A stretch of DNA of 64,000 bases from the NCBI GenBank assembly GCA_023052935.1, contig CM041292.1, positions 176,844,111 through 176,908,110 on the forward strand. Reading direction: 5' to 3'. Shown piece after piece: positions 10,745 through 21,051 of this stretch. Numbering within the stretch: position 1 is the stretch's first letter; each line of letters starts with the position of its first letter. The translations under genes and the position numbers were made by a program. The notes under the pieces are model-generated. The model did not search any database and was not told the DNA's origin. It saw nothing but the letters and a program-made list of their open reading frames with translations. The DNA comes from Piezodorus guildinii (lineage: Eukaryota > Arthropoda > Insecta > Hemiptera > Pentatomidae).

Positions 10745-11163
10745 AGAAGAAGAAAATTTAAACTATTTCAATCAGAATGAAACATACATCGTATTAAAGC
10801 CCTTTAAATTTTACATCGATATAGCGAGTTTAATCAAAATCGTAAGAGCTGTTTTTGAGAAAATCGTAAAAAGCTGCAAAATGCATGGTATAAATTGGCT
10901 GTTATGGTTGGCCAAATTTAATGAAAATTTGCTGTAACATCTCGGGCGTATAGTTGTCTTAAATTCAGTTTCGTGCGACTTTTTGTTTTTTGCGCTAGAC
11001 TTACGACACACGGACACACACAGACCTTTTTTTCGGGACTTGGTCATTTGAGCTCAGGCGACCCTAAAACGTGTATTTCCGTCGAAAACTGGAATCCGAA
11101 AATTTTCAGGATCGCAATACTTTACCTTACTTTATATTTCATATATAGGTAAGTGAAAGTAAA
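10745..11163 (-). repeat. Family A copy, hairpin end present
   Basis: The minus strand reads from the hairpin end (TTTCACTTACCTATATATGA) through the AC/GT region and CATCTCGGGCGTATAGTTGT to the ATCGATATAGCGAGTTTAAT block. The other end is missing. All three frames are broken. Confidence 0.75.
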
Positions 11164-11284
11164 AATTCGTGGTAAAAGCGCAATAATTTGGAAAAATAAG
11201 TTGTTAACACAGTAAAAAATCAAATTTTCATTTTCATAAAAATATAATATAATAATCAAGTAAATTGGTCCAGCATTAAATAAA

Positions 11285-11450
11285 TAATATATTTTTGCGT
11301 TTCCTGTAAAGTTACCTAAAGTGGATATACCTTTTGGATATGGATAGTACCTTTTGGAAATCGGCGTCTCCTGACACAGCCAGGGTTTGAACCCGGGACC
11401 CAGAGAACAGTAGGCTAGCACCGTATCCACTAGACCATGCTGCTGATCCA
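11285..11450 (-). mobile_element. SINE family 2 fragment
   Basis: Minus strand: ATGGTCTAGTGGATACGGTG (A-box region) and GGGTTCAAACCCTGGCTGTG (B-box) match the family 2 head at 4074. The body is replaced after about 100 bp by sequence with two close copies of TATCCAAAAGGTA. Confidence 0.7.
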
Positions 11451-11745
11451 ATATAAACTGTTTATTAAGAGTTTGTAGATTTCTGTTTGGGCTTGGAAAG
11501 CTGGTGGACTAACACAGGCAATGAACTTTAACTTTTTATTAGCTTGTGAAAAGTGGTTGCGTGGGGACACGCCATAACGCAAAAGGCCTCTTTAAAGACC
11601 CATAAACTACTAAATCTCGCCACCACTAATTAATCATCTAGCTCACAATTAAGTAAAAAAATCCTTCTCAATTTTTTCATCTTCATATTTGTTATTCGCA
11701 TATGTCAAAAGCAATTAGTGGCAAAAAGAAAATGTGCTATATAAA
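11451..11745. other. Unassigned DNA
   Basis: No gene recognised. Confidence 0.3.
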
Positions 11746-11749
11746 ACTT

Positions 11750-12165
11750 CAGCGGCAGACATGATAGGTGTGGGCAAAGAAAGTGCCCAGCAACATCTCT
11801 TCCTAGGCTTTAATTTAGCAGAGAAGGTCTCTCATCCAGATTCTTATCAGCCTTCTCCTAACTGGCATTTCAGTTATTTACGTCGTTTATAAGCCTATTG
11901 CCGTCGTGTCGAGTAAAGAGTTCATCAACTGTTAGCTGTTACATCCTAAGTCTGTATGTAGGGTTTTGTTGTTTACGTACCAAGGAACTGTCGTTATGAG
12001 ACTTAAAATTTTCGATGAAATTATTGCAGTTTTTGTTTGTGAGTCTTTTTTGCTGTACCATAAATCTGTAAGGCTATATAGGTTTGTATGTAGGTATGTA
12101 TATGTATTCAGTTTCTGTCTAATATTCACTTTTGAAGACTTAGATAAAATAGAGTATAGTACTTT
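11750..12165 (+). repeat. Family E repeat, copy 1
   Basis: This shares CATCTCTTCCTAGG..TCTCTCATCCAG, GTTTGTATGTAGG, ACGTACCAAGGA and TTTCTGTCTAATATT..ACTTTTGAA with 14735-15170 in the same order, with many substitutions. Copies were seen only at these two places. No coding function was recognised. Confidence 0.5.
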
Positions 12166-12168
12166 CAG

Positions 12169-12600
12169 TCACTGGTTGTGAGTCTTTCTTTTAATCTCGA
12201 CATGTGGGCCCCAAATCATCCTTCGATCAAGTGTCAGCCCTAGGTAACGTACAGATTTAGTCTGAGGGATTTGGTTGTCGACAATAAAAATTGGTGGGCA
12301 TGTGCTTTGTGGAAGCGTGAAAATCCAGATAGGCTTCAGTATTATCTTGTAGATTAATAATTTGTTTTCAACTGTTAGCTTAGATTTTCGGTTGAGTAGT
12401 CGGTATAACTGTCCGAGTCGTCGGTTGAGTTCTTGTCTTTTAAGTCTTGTATGTGGGTTCCATGTCAATCTTTTGTCTAGTAGTAAGCCAAGATACCGGA
12501 CTGTGTCTGAGGAAGGAAGCGGTATGGAATTGAAATGAACCGTTGGACAGGATTTGCGTCGAAGGGTGAAGGTGACGTGTGTGAAATAACAGTAATATAG
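12169..12600 (-). pseudogene. Chimeric Jockey-like LINE reverse transcriptase fragment
   Basis: Minus-strand reading gives VRYLGLLLDKRLTWNPHTRL, then NKLLIYKIILKPIWIF, the C-terminal end of a Jockey-type reverse transcriptase (usual text KYLGIHLDRRLTW..LLIYKTILKPIWTYG). Immediately after KPIWIF it jumps back to TLPQSTCPPIFIVDNQ and VRYLGLTLDRRMIWGP, an earlier part of the same domain from a related but different copy. Two copies in the same orientation are therefore fused near 12310, in frame. Both ends are truncated. Confidence 0.8.
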
Positions 12601-12716
12601 ACGTATAGTATACTGTTAGAAAACTAAAAATATTTAGAAAAAATTACTGGAAGGAATTAGTCCGGGTGGCGGTCATTAAATGAAACAACTAAATAGTTTT
12701 AACTATTTTATTGTTT

Positions 12717-12754
12717 GCCAACGTTTCGACCCCCTTTGTGGGTCATCATCAGGG
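12717..12754 (-). ncRNA. Hammerhead-ribozyme-like motif, left arm
   Basis: Reverse complement of the right-arm motif and identical to it: CUGAUGA box, GACCC/GGGTC stem, GAAAC box. Confidence 0.55.
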
Positions 12755-12810
12755 CGCATGGTGGGAGAATGGAAACTATGAAAGGTCAGTTTCCATTCTC
12801 CCACCATGCG

Positions 12811-12848
12811 CCCTGATGATGACCCACAAAGGGGGTCGAAACGTTGGC
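12811..12848 (+). ncRNA. Hammerhead-ribozyme-like motif, right arm
   Basis: Reads CCCTGATGATGACCCACAAA then GGGGGTCGAAACGTTGGC. The CUGAUGA and GAAAC boxes flank a 5-bp stem II (GACCC with GGGTC). One additional U precedes stem II, and stem III would be very short, as in the small Penelope-associated variants. Cleavage competence cannot be judged by eye. Confidence 0.55.
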
Positions 12849-12984
12849 AAACAATAAAATAGTTAAAACTATTTAGTTGTTTCATTTAATGACCGCCACC
12901 CGGACTAATTCCTTCCAGTAATTCTCAACGGTCAACTAATTACATCCACATTTAGAAAAAATATTTTGTTTTTAACAAAGTTGT

Positions 12985-13180
12985 AAATAGGTAATGAAGA
13001 GTGATGAAAAGCCGATAAAACTAATTGGTTGTTGTAGATTACTTAATGAAATACATGTTTCTATTGACACTCAATGTAATTCCCTTTTTTCATCTCTAAT
13101 ACTTTTTACATTTTTTTGAATCGATGATTTAAAAAACGAGGTTAAGTAAAAGTCGTTAGTTGCGCTAACCAGATTTTTTT
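12985..13180 (+). repeat. Family A end fragment
   Basis: Contains GATGAAAAGCCGATAAAACT, ACATGTTTCTATTGACA and the terminal GGTTAAGTAAAAGTCG..GCTAACCAGATTTT, a diverged version of the CTGGTGCG end. Confidence 0.65.
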
Positions 13181-14360
13181 TACTATTTATTATTCAGTTG
13201 ATTATTGTTTTAATAATAATACAACACTCATGCCCGTGTAATCCAGTAATATTCCCATGGGATCCCGTTAAAGTCGCAAACCTGATCAGATATACAAGCT
13301 TGAGAACACATAAATTAATATATTACGAGGCTCTCAGAATAAAATTACACTTATAATGCAATAATTACTTTAAATTATTCCCATCATTACGGAACAGTCA
13401 ACCCTTATAATTGATATTCAGTTAAGAACAAATATCCGAAAATGGGATTAATAAATACATAGTGTCGTCTTTGTAGCTACTACCAAGCATATAACGTGAA
13501 TATTTTGATGAAGATATTAAATGTAATATGGTTTGAGCACGCAGACGTTCCGATTTTTTTGGGGAGATTGCTGGGAAACACTTTTTTCACAATCTAATAT
13601 TTTAATGTCTAGATAGACTGAAAAAAAAAATTCTAAATCGACTATACATCAGGAAGTGCTTAGTTAAGGACCTAAAGTAGAAAATTCAATGTTCGAGTCC
13701 AAAATTGTTTGCAGGCTTTATTAGCTGAATTGATTTTTCGGCAAAATCTATAGAATAAAAGTTGTAAGTCATTAAATTCGAAAACGATTGGTTTCAAGCA
13801 ATAGAACCAAGTATAATTGGATTCGGAAATAACTCAGATGTCCTAAATATTATGTTATTCCCCTATGATCCAACAGTACAATTTACAAGTAATCATGGGA
13901 AATGGATTTATGACAGTTGAGAATGTTAAAAATTACTAATATGAACTCAGAGGATGTTTGCAGGGTTTAAATATGAATTAAGAATCTCAAAATAAAAATA
14001 AAATATTCGTAGATTAGACCAGTGTGTTTTCAGAAAATGTCATTAAAAAACTATTAATGCATATAGGAATGAATTCATTAATAAATTATTTTTAAACGAT
14101 TCAATGAAATAATCATAGCCTAAATAACTCTTATTAATGAATACCTTCAGACTTAAATACGTTAATATTCACTCGGTCATAGGATTTTGTTTCGTGTTTA
14201 TTTATTCTTTGTTTAGATCTTAATAACACATATTCAGCAGACGTGGCTGTGCACTGTGTACTCTTCCATCAGGCGAAAACGTACTATTGGGTTGATGCGA
14301 AATTAATGCAGGTTTCCTCTATTGCAATATCTTAATTCCAATTGTGTAAACAAAGCTAAT
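13181..14360. other. Unassigned AT-rich DNA
   Basis: About 1.2 kb with no recognised gene, RNA or shared repeat. Confidence 0.35.
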
Positions 14361-14475
14361 CCTAACATTGATCATTATTATACCAAAACAAACCTTATCT
14401 AATACCCTCTCTTTCACCATGAATTTGTTTAGTAAAATCGTTTTGTTCAGTGTGTTCAAAGGTCTTGAATCGAAA

Positions 14476-14631
14476 ATGTCAAAGTGCGATTTTCGTCAAA
14501 TTTATTTTTACGAATTTAAATTAGGGCGCAGCGCTGCGCAAACGGCTCGTAATATTAATGAAGTGTGGGGTCAGGGGGCTATTAATGAGTGCACGGTGCA
14601 GCGTTGGTTCCAGAAGTTTCGCTGTATTTAA
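14476..14631 (+). pseudogene. mariner transposase N-terminus (truncated)
   Basis: The frame reads KCDFRQIYFYEFKLGRSAAQ, ARNINEVWGQGAINECTVQ and RWFQKF, matching the first helix-turn-helix of mariner transposases (usual ending RWFKRF). It stops at TAA directly after RCI, where family A sequence starts. The second HTH and the whole catalytic domain are missing. A Met-initiated frame can be extended upstream to 14368, but that part is not recognisable as mariner. Confidence 0.75.
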
Positions 14632-14633
14632 AA

Positions 14634-14695
14634 ATTTTAAATTAATTTAAACAATAGAGGTAAGTGAAAGTCTTGTTTTGCGAGCACCACATTTT
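14634..14695 (+). repeat. Family A terminal fragment
   Basis: AGAGGTAAGTGAAAGTCTTG and GCGAGCACCACATTTTTT match the CTGGTGCG end of family A. It abuts the truncated mariner. Confidence 0.6.
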
Positions 14696-14734
14696 TTCTC
14701 TTTTAATGTTATTATATTTACACCTGTCATGAAG

Positions 14735-15170
14735 TTGATAATCAGTGGCGTGGTAGAGTATGATCGATACAGTAATACCCAGCGGTATCTCTTCCTGGTT
14801 TCATTCCTGTTTATGTCAGGAGGTCCCTCATCCAACTACTTTTCAGCATTCTAGGGATATTTTAGGTATGTCGATAGTTGCCATGTTTTGTATTAATGTG
14901 TTAGTATGTCCTTGTAAGTCGTTGTGAAAACGTTAGTAGTTGGTCATAATTTGTCGCTTGACTGTTGACATATGAGGGTTTGTATGTAGAGTAGTTTTTC
15001 TAACGTACCATGGAGAAATTTTTATTACCTGAAAATTTGAATTTTTTGTGTGTTTTTTGCCTCCCCTGTACATGTGTGACAAGTAACTCCAAATTGGTTT
15101 CAGTAGGTACGAATAAGTGTTCGATTTCTGTTTAAGATTTAATTTTGAACATCTTGAAAGTCATTAAACT
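14735..15170 (+). repeat. Family E repeat, copy 2
   Basis: See copy 1 at 11750-12165. This copy has CAGCGGTATCTCTTCCTGG, GTCCCTCATCCA, GGGTTTGTATGTAGAG and AACGTACCATGGAGAA. Confidence 0.5.
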
Positions 15171-15548
15171 AAAATGTCATACTAGTGTGGCTAATCCGAC
15201 GATGCCACAGTCTTTTTTGTACCCAAGTTTAATTAGTATAGGTATCTTTAACGAGTACCTGTCATCACAAAGGATCTGGATTGCTATTTTACGTACTTTC
15301 CAAAGGTCGGTACCACCAAGGATATCATACTTATTAAAACATCTGGTCTCTTTAGACGAAAAAAACAAAAGCAATATCAGCAAAGCCCCGTATGAATTTT
15401 ATATTTTATCCTAGTTACAAAAAATGTCAATTGCTGAGAATCCTTTCAACGATAATGGCGACTTAGAATAAAAAACGTAAATATAAAACAAACCTAAAAC
15501 AGTCCTTAAATCAATATATGAAAATCGGTCATATCCTTTGAAATAGTA

Positions 15549-16470
15549 TTGGGTTGTTTCATATGAAATGTCCGATTTTATAGTTTCTGAAATACATAAA
15601 GGATTTTGCAGGTCTCTGTTGTTTTCTTCCGAATGTTTACATAGTTAAAGTAAACAGTTACTAGTCCTCTACCTTTGATTTATAAACATTAGCTTCCCAA
15701 TCAATTACCCACTTTTTAGTATACCTCCAAATATGAACATGGGAACACGCGATTTTCGAGTAATATTTTTGTACGAGTTTAAACTCGGCCATTCAGCAGC
15801 TAAGGCCGCTAGAAATATTTGCAAGACATTTGGGGAAGGGAGTGTTAATGAACGGACCATTCGCCGTTGGTTTGCTAAGTTTTCAGCTGGGGATACCGAC
15901 TTGAAAAACTTGCCCCGAGAAAGACCTCCGTCCGTGATAGACAACGATGTCCTCAAACATACAGTAGAAGGAAACCCCTACCAAACAGTTAAAGGACTTT
16001 CAGCACAACTAAATGAAAGTGCATCTACCGTTTCCAGACATTTAAAGTTTGTTGGGAAAGTAAAAAAGCTCGATACATGGTTACCTCATGATCTCACTGA
16101 GCGGCAGCAAGACCCCATGTTTTAAAACATACCGTGCAAAAATTGAAAGAACTGGGCTACGAAGTACTTCCGCGCCCACCATATTTTCCCGACTTGTCTC
16201 CAACAGATTACCACCTGATCAGGAATTTAGACTACTTCGTCAAAATAAAACTTTTTGAAAATGACGATCAAGTGAAAAGTGCGTTTTCAGATTTTCTTTC
16301 ACTTCAAAGCTCAGAGTTTTCAGTTCGGGGATAAAAAAGTTGGTGTCACGTTGGGAAAAATGTGTAGAAAAAGAAGGTAAATACTTCCAATAAAATTATC
16401 TTGTTTTCATATCGTATTTTTAATAAAAATCTTTTACCTTGAAAACGACATTTCATGAGACACAACGCAA
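15549..16470 (+). mobile_element. Internally deleted mariner element with TA TSD
   Basis: The ends TTGGGTTGTTTCATATGAAATG and, inverted at the right, TTGCGTTGTGTCTCATGAAATG form imperfect TIRs of about 30 bp. TA flanks both sides (15547-15548 and 16471-16472), the standard mariner target duplication. At 922 bp it is shorter than the usual roughly 1.3 kb because the middle of the transposase is gone. Confidence 0.85.
15733..16334 (+). pseudogene. mariner transposase, catalytic core deleted
   Basis: From ATG: TRDFRVIFLYEFKLGHSAAK, then RTIRRWFAKF (first HTH), the linker GDTDLKNLPRERPPSV, and a second HTH (NPYQTVKGLSAQLNESAST). After LDTWLPHDLTERQ the text jumps with a frameshift near 16115 to HVLKHTVQKLKELGYE and PPYFPDLSPTDYH, which holds the last Asp of the DD34D triad, then LDYFVK to a stop. 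The first two catalytic Asp (usually in the TGDEKW-like and HDNARPH blocks) are absent. The protein cannot be active but might bind DNA. Confidence 0.85.
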
Positions 16471-16830
16471 TACAATTAGTCCTTTTTGTGCGTAACCCAT
16501 CCTACCTCCCGTATAAATACAGTTAGACTTATGATATTTCGAACCGATTCTTGCCTCGGGAAGAGAGTTGCGATATTAAAAAGTGTCCTTTTTAGTGTAG
16601 TAATTCTATTTACCAGTGAATTGTTTCGCTTTGTATCCTTTTAAACCTAGGATCGAGTAGAAAATGGTGGTTCTCTTTCATTTTTAAATTGTATCAAAGT
16701 TACAATAAATGTCAATTGTCAAGAATCCTTTTAACGAGGTTGGCGACCTTAGTTTAGAATAAAAACAGTCCTTAAAATCGGGCATATCCTTTGAAAAAGT
16801 AAAATTGGTGCTTTTCGTGCGATATAATAT

Positions 16831-18435
16831 ATGAATAATCGAGCTCAATATTAACGACTGGTAAATTGTGACGTTAGCTAGGAAACTCTTTCATCAGCTT
16901 CTTGCAATAATTATAACTCTCCCTTCCTAGAGCATTAAAATATTAATACGATCGTTATCGAACGGTGTTCTACATATTGATGCTATTGGCATTGAAAGCA
17001 GTCCGACATATACATTCGGCAAAGGAAACCATAGAATAATAATTGCTGAGCCATTGTACGACCTAATTATCGGATCGGAAAAGAACTTCTAGGTCAAGGA
17101 GAAACGCTATGTTTCGTGAGAGCGGATTGTAAATTTTTAACAGGGCGTTCTCGGTGGATCAACCGCGCCGTTTGAGCCCTAACCGCTTTGCCCCAATCAT
17201 GAAACTATTTCATGAATAAACAATATAACGTTTGCGATTTTTCGTGTGACGGTGCGAGGCTCTAACCGATTCCGTTCTTAACTAGTTCAAATCGTTCTTA
17301 ACTGCTTTAGGCATTGATCCTAAATGAATAATACCTTAATAAAGACCCCTAAATAGTGATTGCGATCTGGACGGATCCGGATAGATGGACAAAATCAGGT
17401 TGGTTTCGCCTTTTGGTCCAAGATGAACTATTAGTGAGTTATTCTAATATAATAGTACTCATAATAGGAAGTTTATAAAATAAAAATTATGTCAGAATTA
17501 GAAATTGAGGAAAAAATTCAAATTTAACATAAAAGTAACATTGTAACAGCTATTAAAACAGTCGGCATTTGATGATTATTTGCTGAAAATGAAGCCGACA
17601 AGTGTAGAAGCTAGAAGGGCCTCTTCGGCAGTAGGGTATGTTTGTAGCTCCATTACAAGTCAACTGGCAGGTGGCGCGATTAACACTATTTATTTTCAAC
17701 GATACTTTTTTTAAATAAAAGTGATTTACAATAATATATACTAAAATAAAAACATTAATACGCTATATAACGTTAGCAAAATTCCACTTAAAGAAAAGAT
17801 TCTCCATTGGAACTGATGCATAAAGCACCTTAACCTTTTAACCATCTCAGAGAGCATTAATTTGAAATATTGAAATAAAAACTTATTTTACAACTCAATA
17901 CCTTTTGAAAGTCAACGTCTCAAATATTACAATATGTCAGCAACGTGATTAATTGAAATAAAATTGGATCAGCTAATAATTTCTCCTAAGTTAGATGTTT
18001 ATTAATGATATAACTTGATGTTGCTTACAAAGATTTCTATTTTTGAAATAATTGATTTTCAATAAATCCTCAAAATAATTTATTCATCATTAAATAATGC
18101 ATGATAAGGCCAGAATATACAATTCTTAGAAAATCACTCGGACGATGGACTGAAGATAAAATATTGCTTGCTTAGTTGTTCCATGAAACCTCATCATAAA
18201 TTTAAACGATAAAACTTTAATCAAAGGCCGGAAAATAATTCATAACACAGTCTTAAGATATGTTGGGTGATGATAAACTGGGTGGGTTTTTGCGATGACC
18301 GTTGGTATAATTTTAGTATTATTTTTTAAACTTAATTTTAGTTATTTTAATTCTTTTTTTTTACCTTAAACACATTTATATAACCCATTTTCTCTTCAAA
18401 TTTGAGGAAAACGTAAAATCTGAAAAAATATTATC
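16831..18435. other. Unassigned DNA
   Basis: About 1.6 kb with no recognised gene. The stretch at 16980-17420 is less AT-rich than its surroundings but all frames are broken. Confidence 0.35.
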
Positions 18436-18439
18436 TACC

Positions 18440-18665
18440 TTTGTCACCTCTCGTGAAGTGGATAGCATAATAGGCTTCTAAGACGAATATGAGTATGTGT
18501 TAAAGTGAGTTCAAACCCAGTAGATGGCCCTCGGATTACACAAAAGGGGGTAAAAAAATCTTCGGGATACCGTCCTTTTAAGATAAATGGCGGTCCTGAG
18601 CCTGTGCGATGTTAGGTACTCGCTAAATATTAAAGAAACCTGGATAGATAAATAAATAAACGTGC
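18440..18665 (+). mobile_element. SINE family 1, old copy
   Basis: GAGTTCAAACCCAGTAGATG (B-box region), GTACTCGCTAAATATTAAAG and a GATAAATAAATAAA tail match the family, with many substitutions. Confidence 0.65.
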
Positions 18666-18867
18666 TTCCACATTAGCATGGAGTGACGTAAAATGGATAA
18701 ATAAACTAACGACATTCATGTAATTTTATCTATGTGTGATTTTTTACTCTTTTAATGTTCGCATCTTCTAACAAAAAAAGAAGAATAGACAGTCGATGGA
18801 CAAAAGTTTTTTTTTTTTATTGTGTCAGATAAATATGGAAGCTTCAAACTTTGAGGAAATTTAATTT

Positions 18868-19740
18868 TTCACTTAGCTATATATGAAACATATATTAAGA
18901 AAAGGTATTGCGTTATAAGTTTTTAATTATAATAAGTTTTCAACAAAAACAATCATTTCAGGGATCTCTGAGTCTAAATAATCTAGACGGGCAAAAAGTG
19001 TATGTTTGTGCTAAATCTTGATCGAAAACTTACAAAACTGAAATTTCACATTAAGGGAAGTATTTATCAAAGATGTTACAGCAACTTAATCATTTAAATT
19101 TACGATCAGAAGTTCAACTTTGTACAATGCACTTTACACCTTCTTACGATATTCGCAAAAAACTGCTTTTAACGATGTTGGTTAAACTGGCTATATCGAT
19201 GGAAAATTTAATGTGGTTTATGGTTTATTCTGATTAAAATGTTCTGACAGGGCTAATAGAGTACCATTTTCTATGGTATTACTGAAGATAACAACAGTGA
19301 TGTATAATATATCGTTGAAAAGTTTTTAGAAAAAATATTATCTCATACACAAAGTTTTAAAAGGTAATGGATAATAAAAAACGGATAAAACTGGGATCAC
19401 CTGTGGTTAAGTAGCTAGAATAATCTTCTAGAATAGTCTTCTATGCCCAAAGCCACGAGTTCAAACTTGCTGGTTGCCTCAGGATTTTTTAACGGGAGTA
19501 AAAAACCTTGTTATTCAGTCCTTCCGAGCGGGCGTAAAAAGGTGTTCCCGAGCTGTGCGATGTGAGGTACTTGTTAAAGATCCCTATCGTAATTTAACTT
19601 TGATAGAAAAAATTTAGGACACCCACTGTAGCATCGTCTGATTTGTCGCAGTAGCATACAATTTTTAACAAACGAATGGATAAAACTAAGTGTTTTTTGT
19701 ATATAGTAATATAATAGATTATTTAATAAAACTAAATATG
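18868..19740 (+). repeat. Family A copy, split by a SINE
   Basis: Starts at the hairpin end (TTCACTTAGCTATATATGAA), runs through GATGTTACAGCAACTT and ATTCTGATTAAAATG to GGATAAAACT, and resumes after the SINE at 19678 with AGTAATATAATAGATTATTT. The CTGGTGCG end is lost. Confidence 0.75.
19393..19677 (+). mobile_element. SINE family 1 with TSD, inside family A
   Basis: GGGATCACCTGTGG head, GAGTTCAAACTTGC B-box (degraded), GAGGTACTTGTTAAAGATCC body. The direct repeat GGATAAAACT lies at 19383-19392 and 19678-19687. Confidence 0.8.
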
Positions 19741-19947
19741 TAACCCCAGGGGTACGCGGGCAACACGCTGGGAACCGTCGGTCTTACTCATACCACTATA
19801 TTAAAGGTTGAGATCGGTTAATAACTTAATTATAATAATTGATAATAATTAATTACTTAATTATAGAATTAAGGTGAACATAAACAGTGTTTGTAAAAAA
19901 TAGCTTCCTCCCTCTAACCAATTTCAACCAACAACTCCCCTAGTATG

Positions 19948-20075
19948 AAATGTATGGTATAATAAAGGATGTATGGTATAATGAAATGTATGGTATAATA
20001 AAGGATGTATGGTATAATGAAATGTATGGTATAATAAAGGATGTATGTATAATGAATGATGTATAATAAAGGAGG
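19948..20075. repeat. 36-bp tandem repeat, ~3.3 copies
   Basis: The unit AAATGTATGGTATAATAAAG followed by GATGTATGGTATAATG is repeated exactly twice (19948-20019), then once with a 1-bp loss, then partially. It is itself built of two half-units sharing TGTATGGTATAAT. Confidence 0.85.
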
Positions 20076-20144
20076 TAGTGTAGAACCTTCATGTACTCTT
20101 GCGATAACCGGAATAATAGAATTAATGAGTGATAAATTAATTTA

Positions 20145-20460
20145 GTGTTTATTAATAATTCTAAGAACATACCCGTTGTAGGAAGCAACCAAGTCCATCT
20201 CAGGCAGACAGCTTTATATAACTGCAACCTGAGCTTAGTGAGATCGGGTTTAAACTGGGACCAGGCTGCATCGAAGGCGGTACAACATTCGCACGGCGAG
20301 GTAAAGACCATCGCTCGAGAACCAGTCGTTATCCAACTGCCATGGAGGAAAGTTGTCGCGGGCGAGAGCAAAATGTCGCGGCGAAGATAGAATTATATCC
20401 AACCGTTGCGTAACCAGCTGCACAGTGTACAGCTACTGTCCAAACCTCTTGCACCGGGTT
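20145..20460. other. GC-richer segment with open frames on both strands
   Basis: This segment has clearly higher GC than its neighbours. An 81-codon frame on + (20145-20390, NWDQAASKAVQHSHGEVKTI) and an overlapping one on - (start near 20371, TTFLHGSWITTGSRAMVF) are both open. Neither is recognised. It may be part of an element or an exon. Confidence 0.35.
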
Positions 20461-20599
20461 TATTTTTCATTATAAACATGAAATATCACGGTTCCATTCT
20501 TGAAATACACTTAAAATATCACAGTATTCAAATCTATGCTGCATTCACCGAAATGCCACTAGGCTGATAAGATATAACACTAAAGTTGATGTTCCTGTT

Positions 20600-21040
20600 A
20601 ATTATATATTATTATTATTTGAATAATATATGAAGAGAAAATGCTCTTTGGCAGCACTCCAACAGACAATCTAAACTAGAAGGTCTCGAGGTCATTTCTT
20701 TTCAGACGCCTGGTGGATTATCAGGAATTGAAGAGTAAGCAAGGATTGAAACTAGTGGATTAGAGTGGGAACGGAGTTTGACATGAAAGGAATGGTACCT
20801 GGTACGGGCCAAATCAGCAAAATATGTAACATTAAGGTCTTTATAAACCAGTTTACCGTCACAAAGTAAGGAGCATTGAGCATTTTACGAAGGATTTTGG
20901 ATTGTAATGATTGGATACAAGAAGAATTTGATTTGTTTAACAGAGCCCCGAAGCTCTACTCCGTAAGTCCATACTGCATTAATGATGGTTATTTGGACAA
21001 GTCTTTTATAGTTTAGTGGAAGGTTAAACTTCTTATGTGT
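20600..21040 (-). mobile_element. Jockey-like LINE 3' part (minus)
   Basis: GGCAGCACTCCAACAGAC, CTAGAAGGTCTCGAGG, GGATTATCAGGAATTGAAG and GGATTTTGGATTGTAATG match the family 3' coding region. It is interrupted at 21041-21051 by a plus-strand copy; the sequence after 21928 (ACGAACGTTAAGGAAG) may continue it. Confidence 0.7.
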
Positions 21041-21051
21041 TATGGTTACTA

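Larger units (their letters stand above)
12642..12923. mobile_element. Perfect 136-bp palindrome, Penelope-style element ends
   Basis: Positions 12642-12777 are an exact reverse complement of 12788-12923, with a 10-nt spacer; I found no mismatch reading base by base. Each arm begins with AATTACTGGAAGGAATTAGT and contains TTTGCCAACGTTTCGACCCC and the hammerhead-like core. It shares its ends with the decayed palindrome at 6219-6500. Inverted pairs of termini are known for Penelope-like elements. The absence of decay implies a recent event, gene conversion between the arms, or an assembly artefact. Confidence 0.85.
15400..16830 (+). repeat. Family D repeat, two tandem copies, first split by mariner
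   Basis: Copy 1 is 15400-15546 plus 16473-16660; copy 2 starts near 16680. Shared text: GTTACAAAAAATGTCAATTG, GAATCCTTTCAACGA..GGCGAC, AAAATCGGTCATATCCTTTG and CCTTTTTGTGCG. A third copy lies at 26340-26560. The mariner at 15549-16470 interrupts copy 1 exactly where copy 2 is uninterrupted. Confidence 0.65.
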
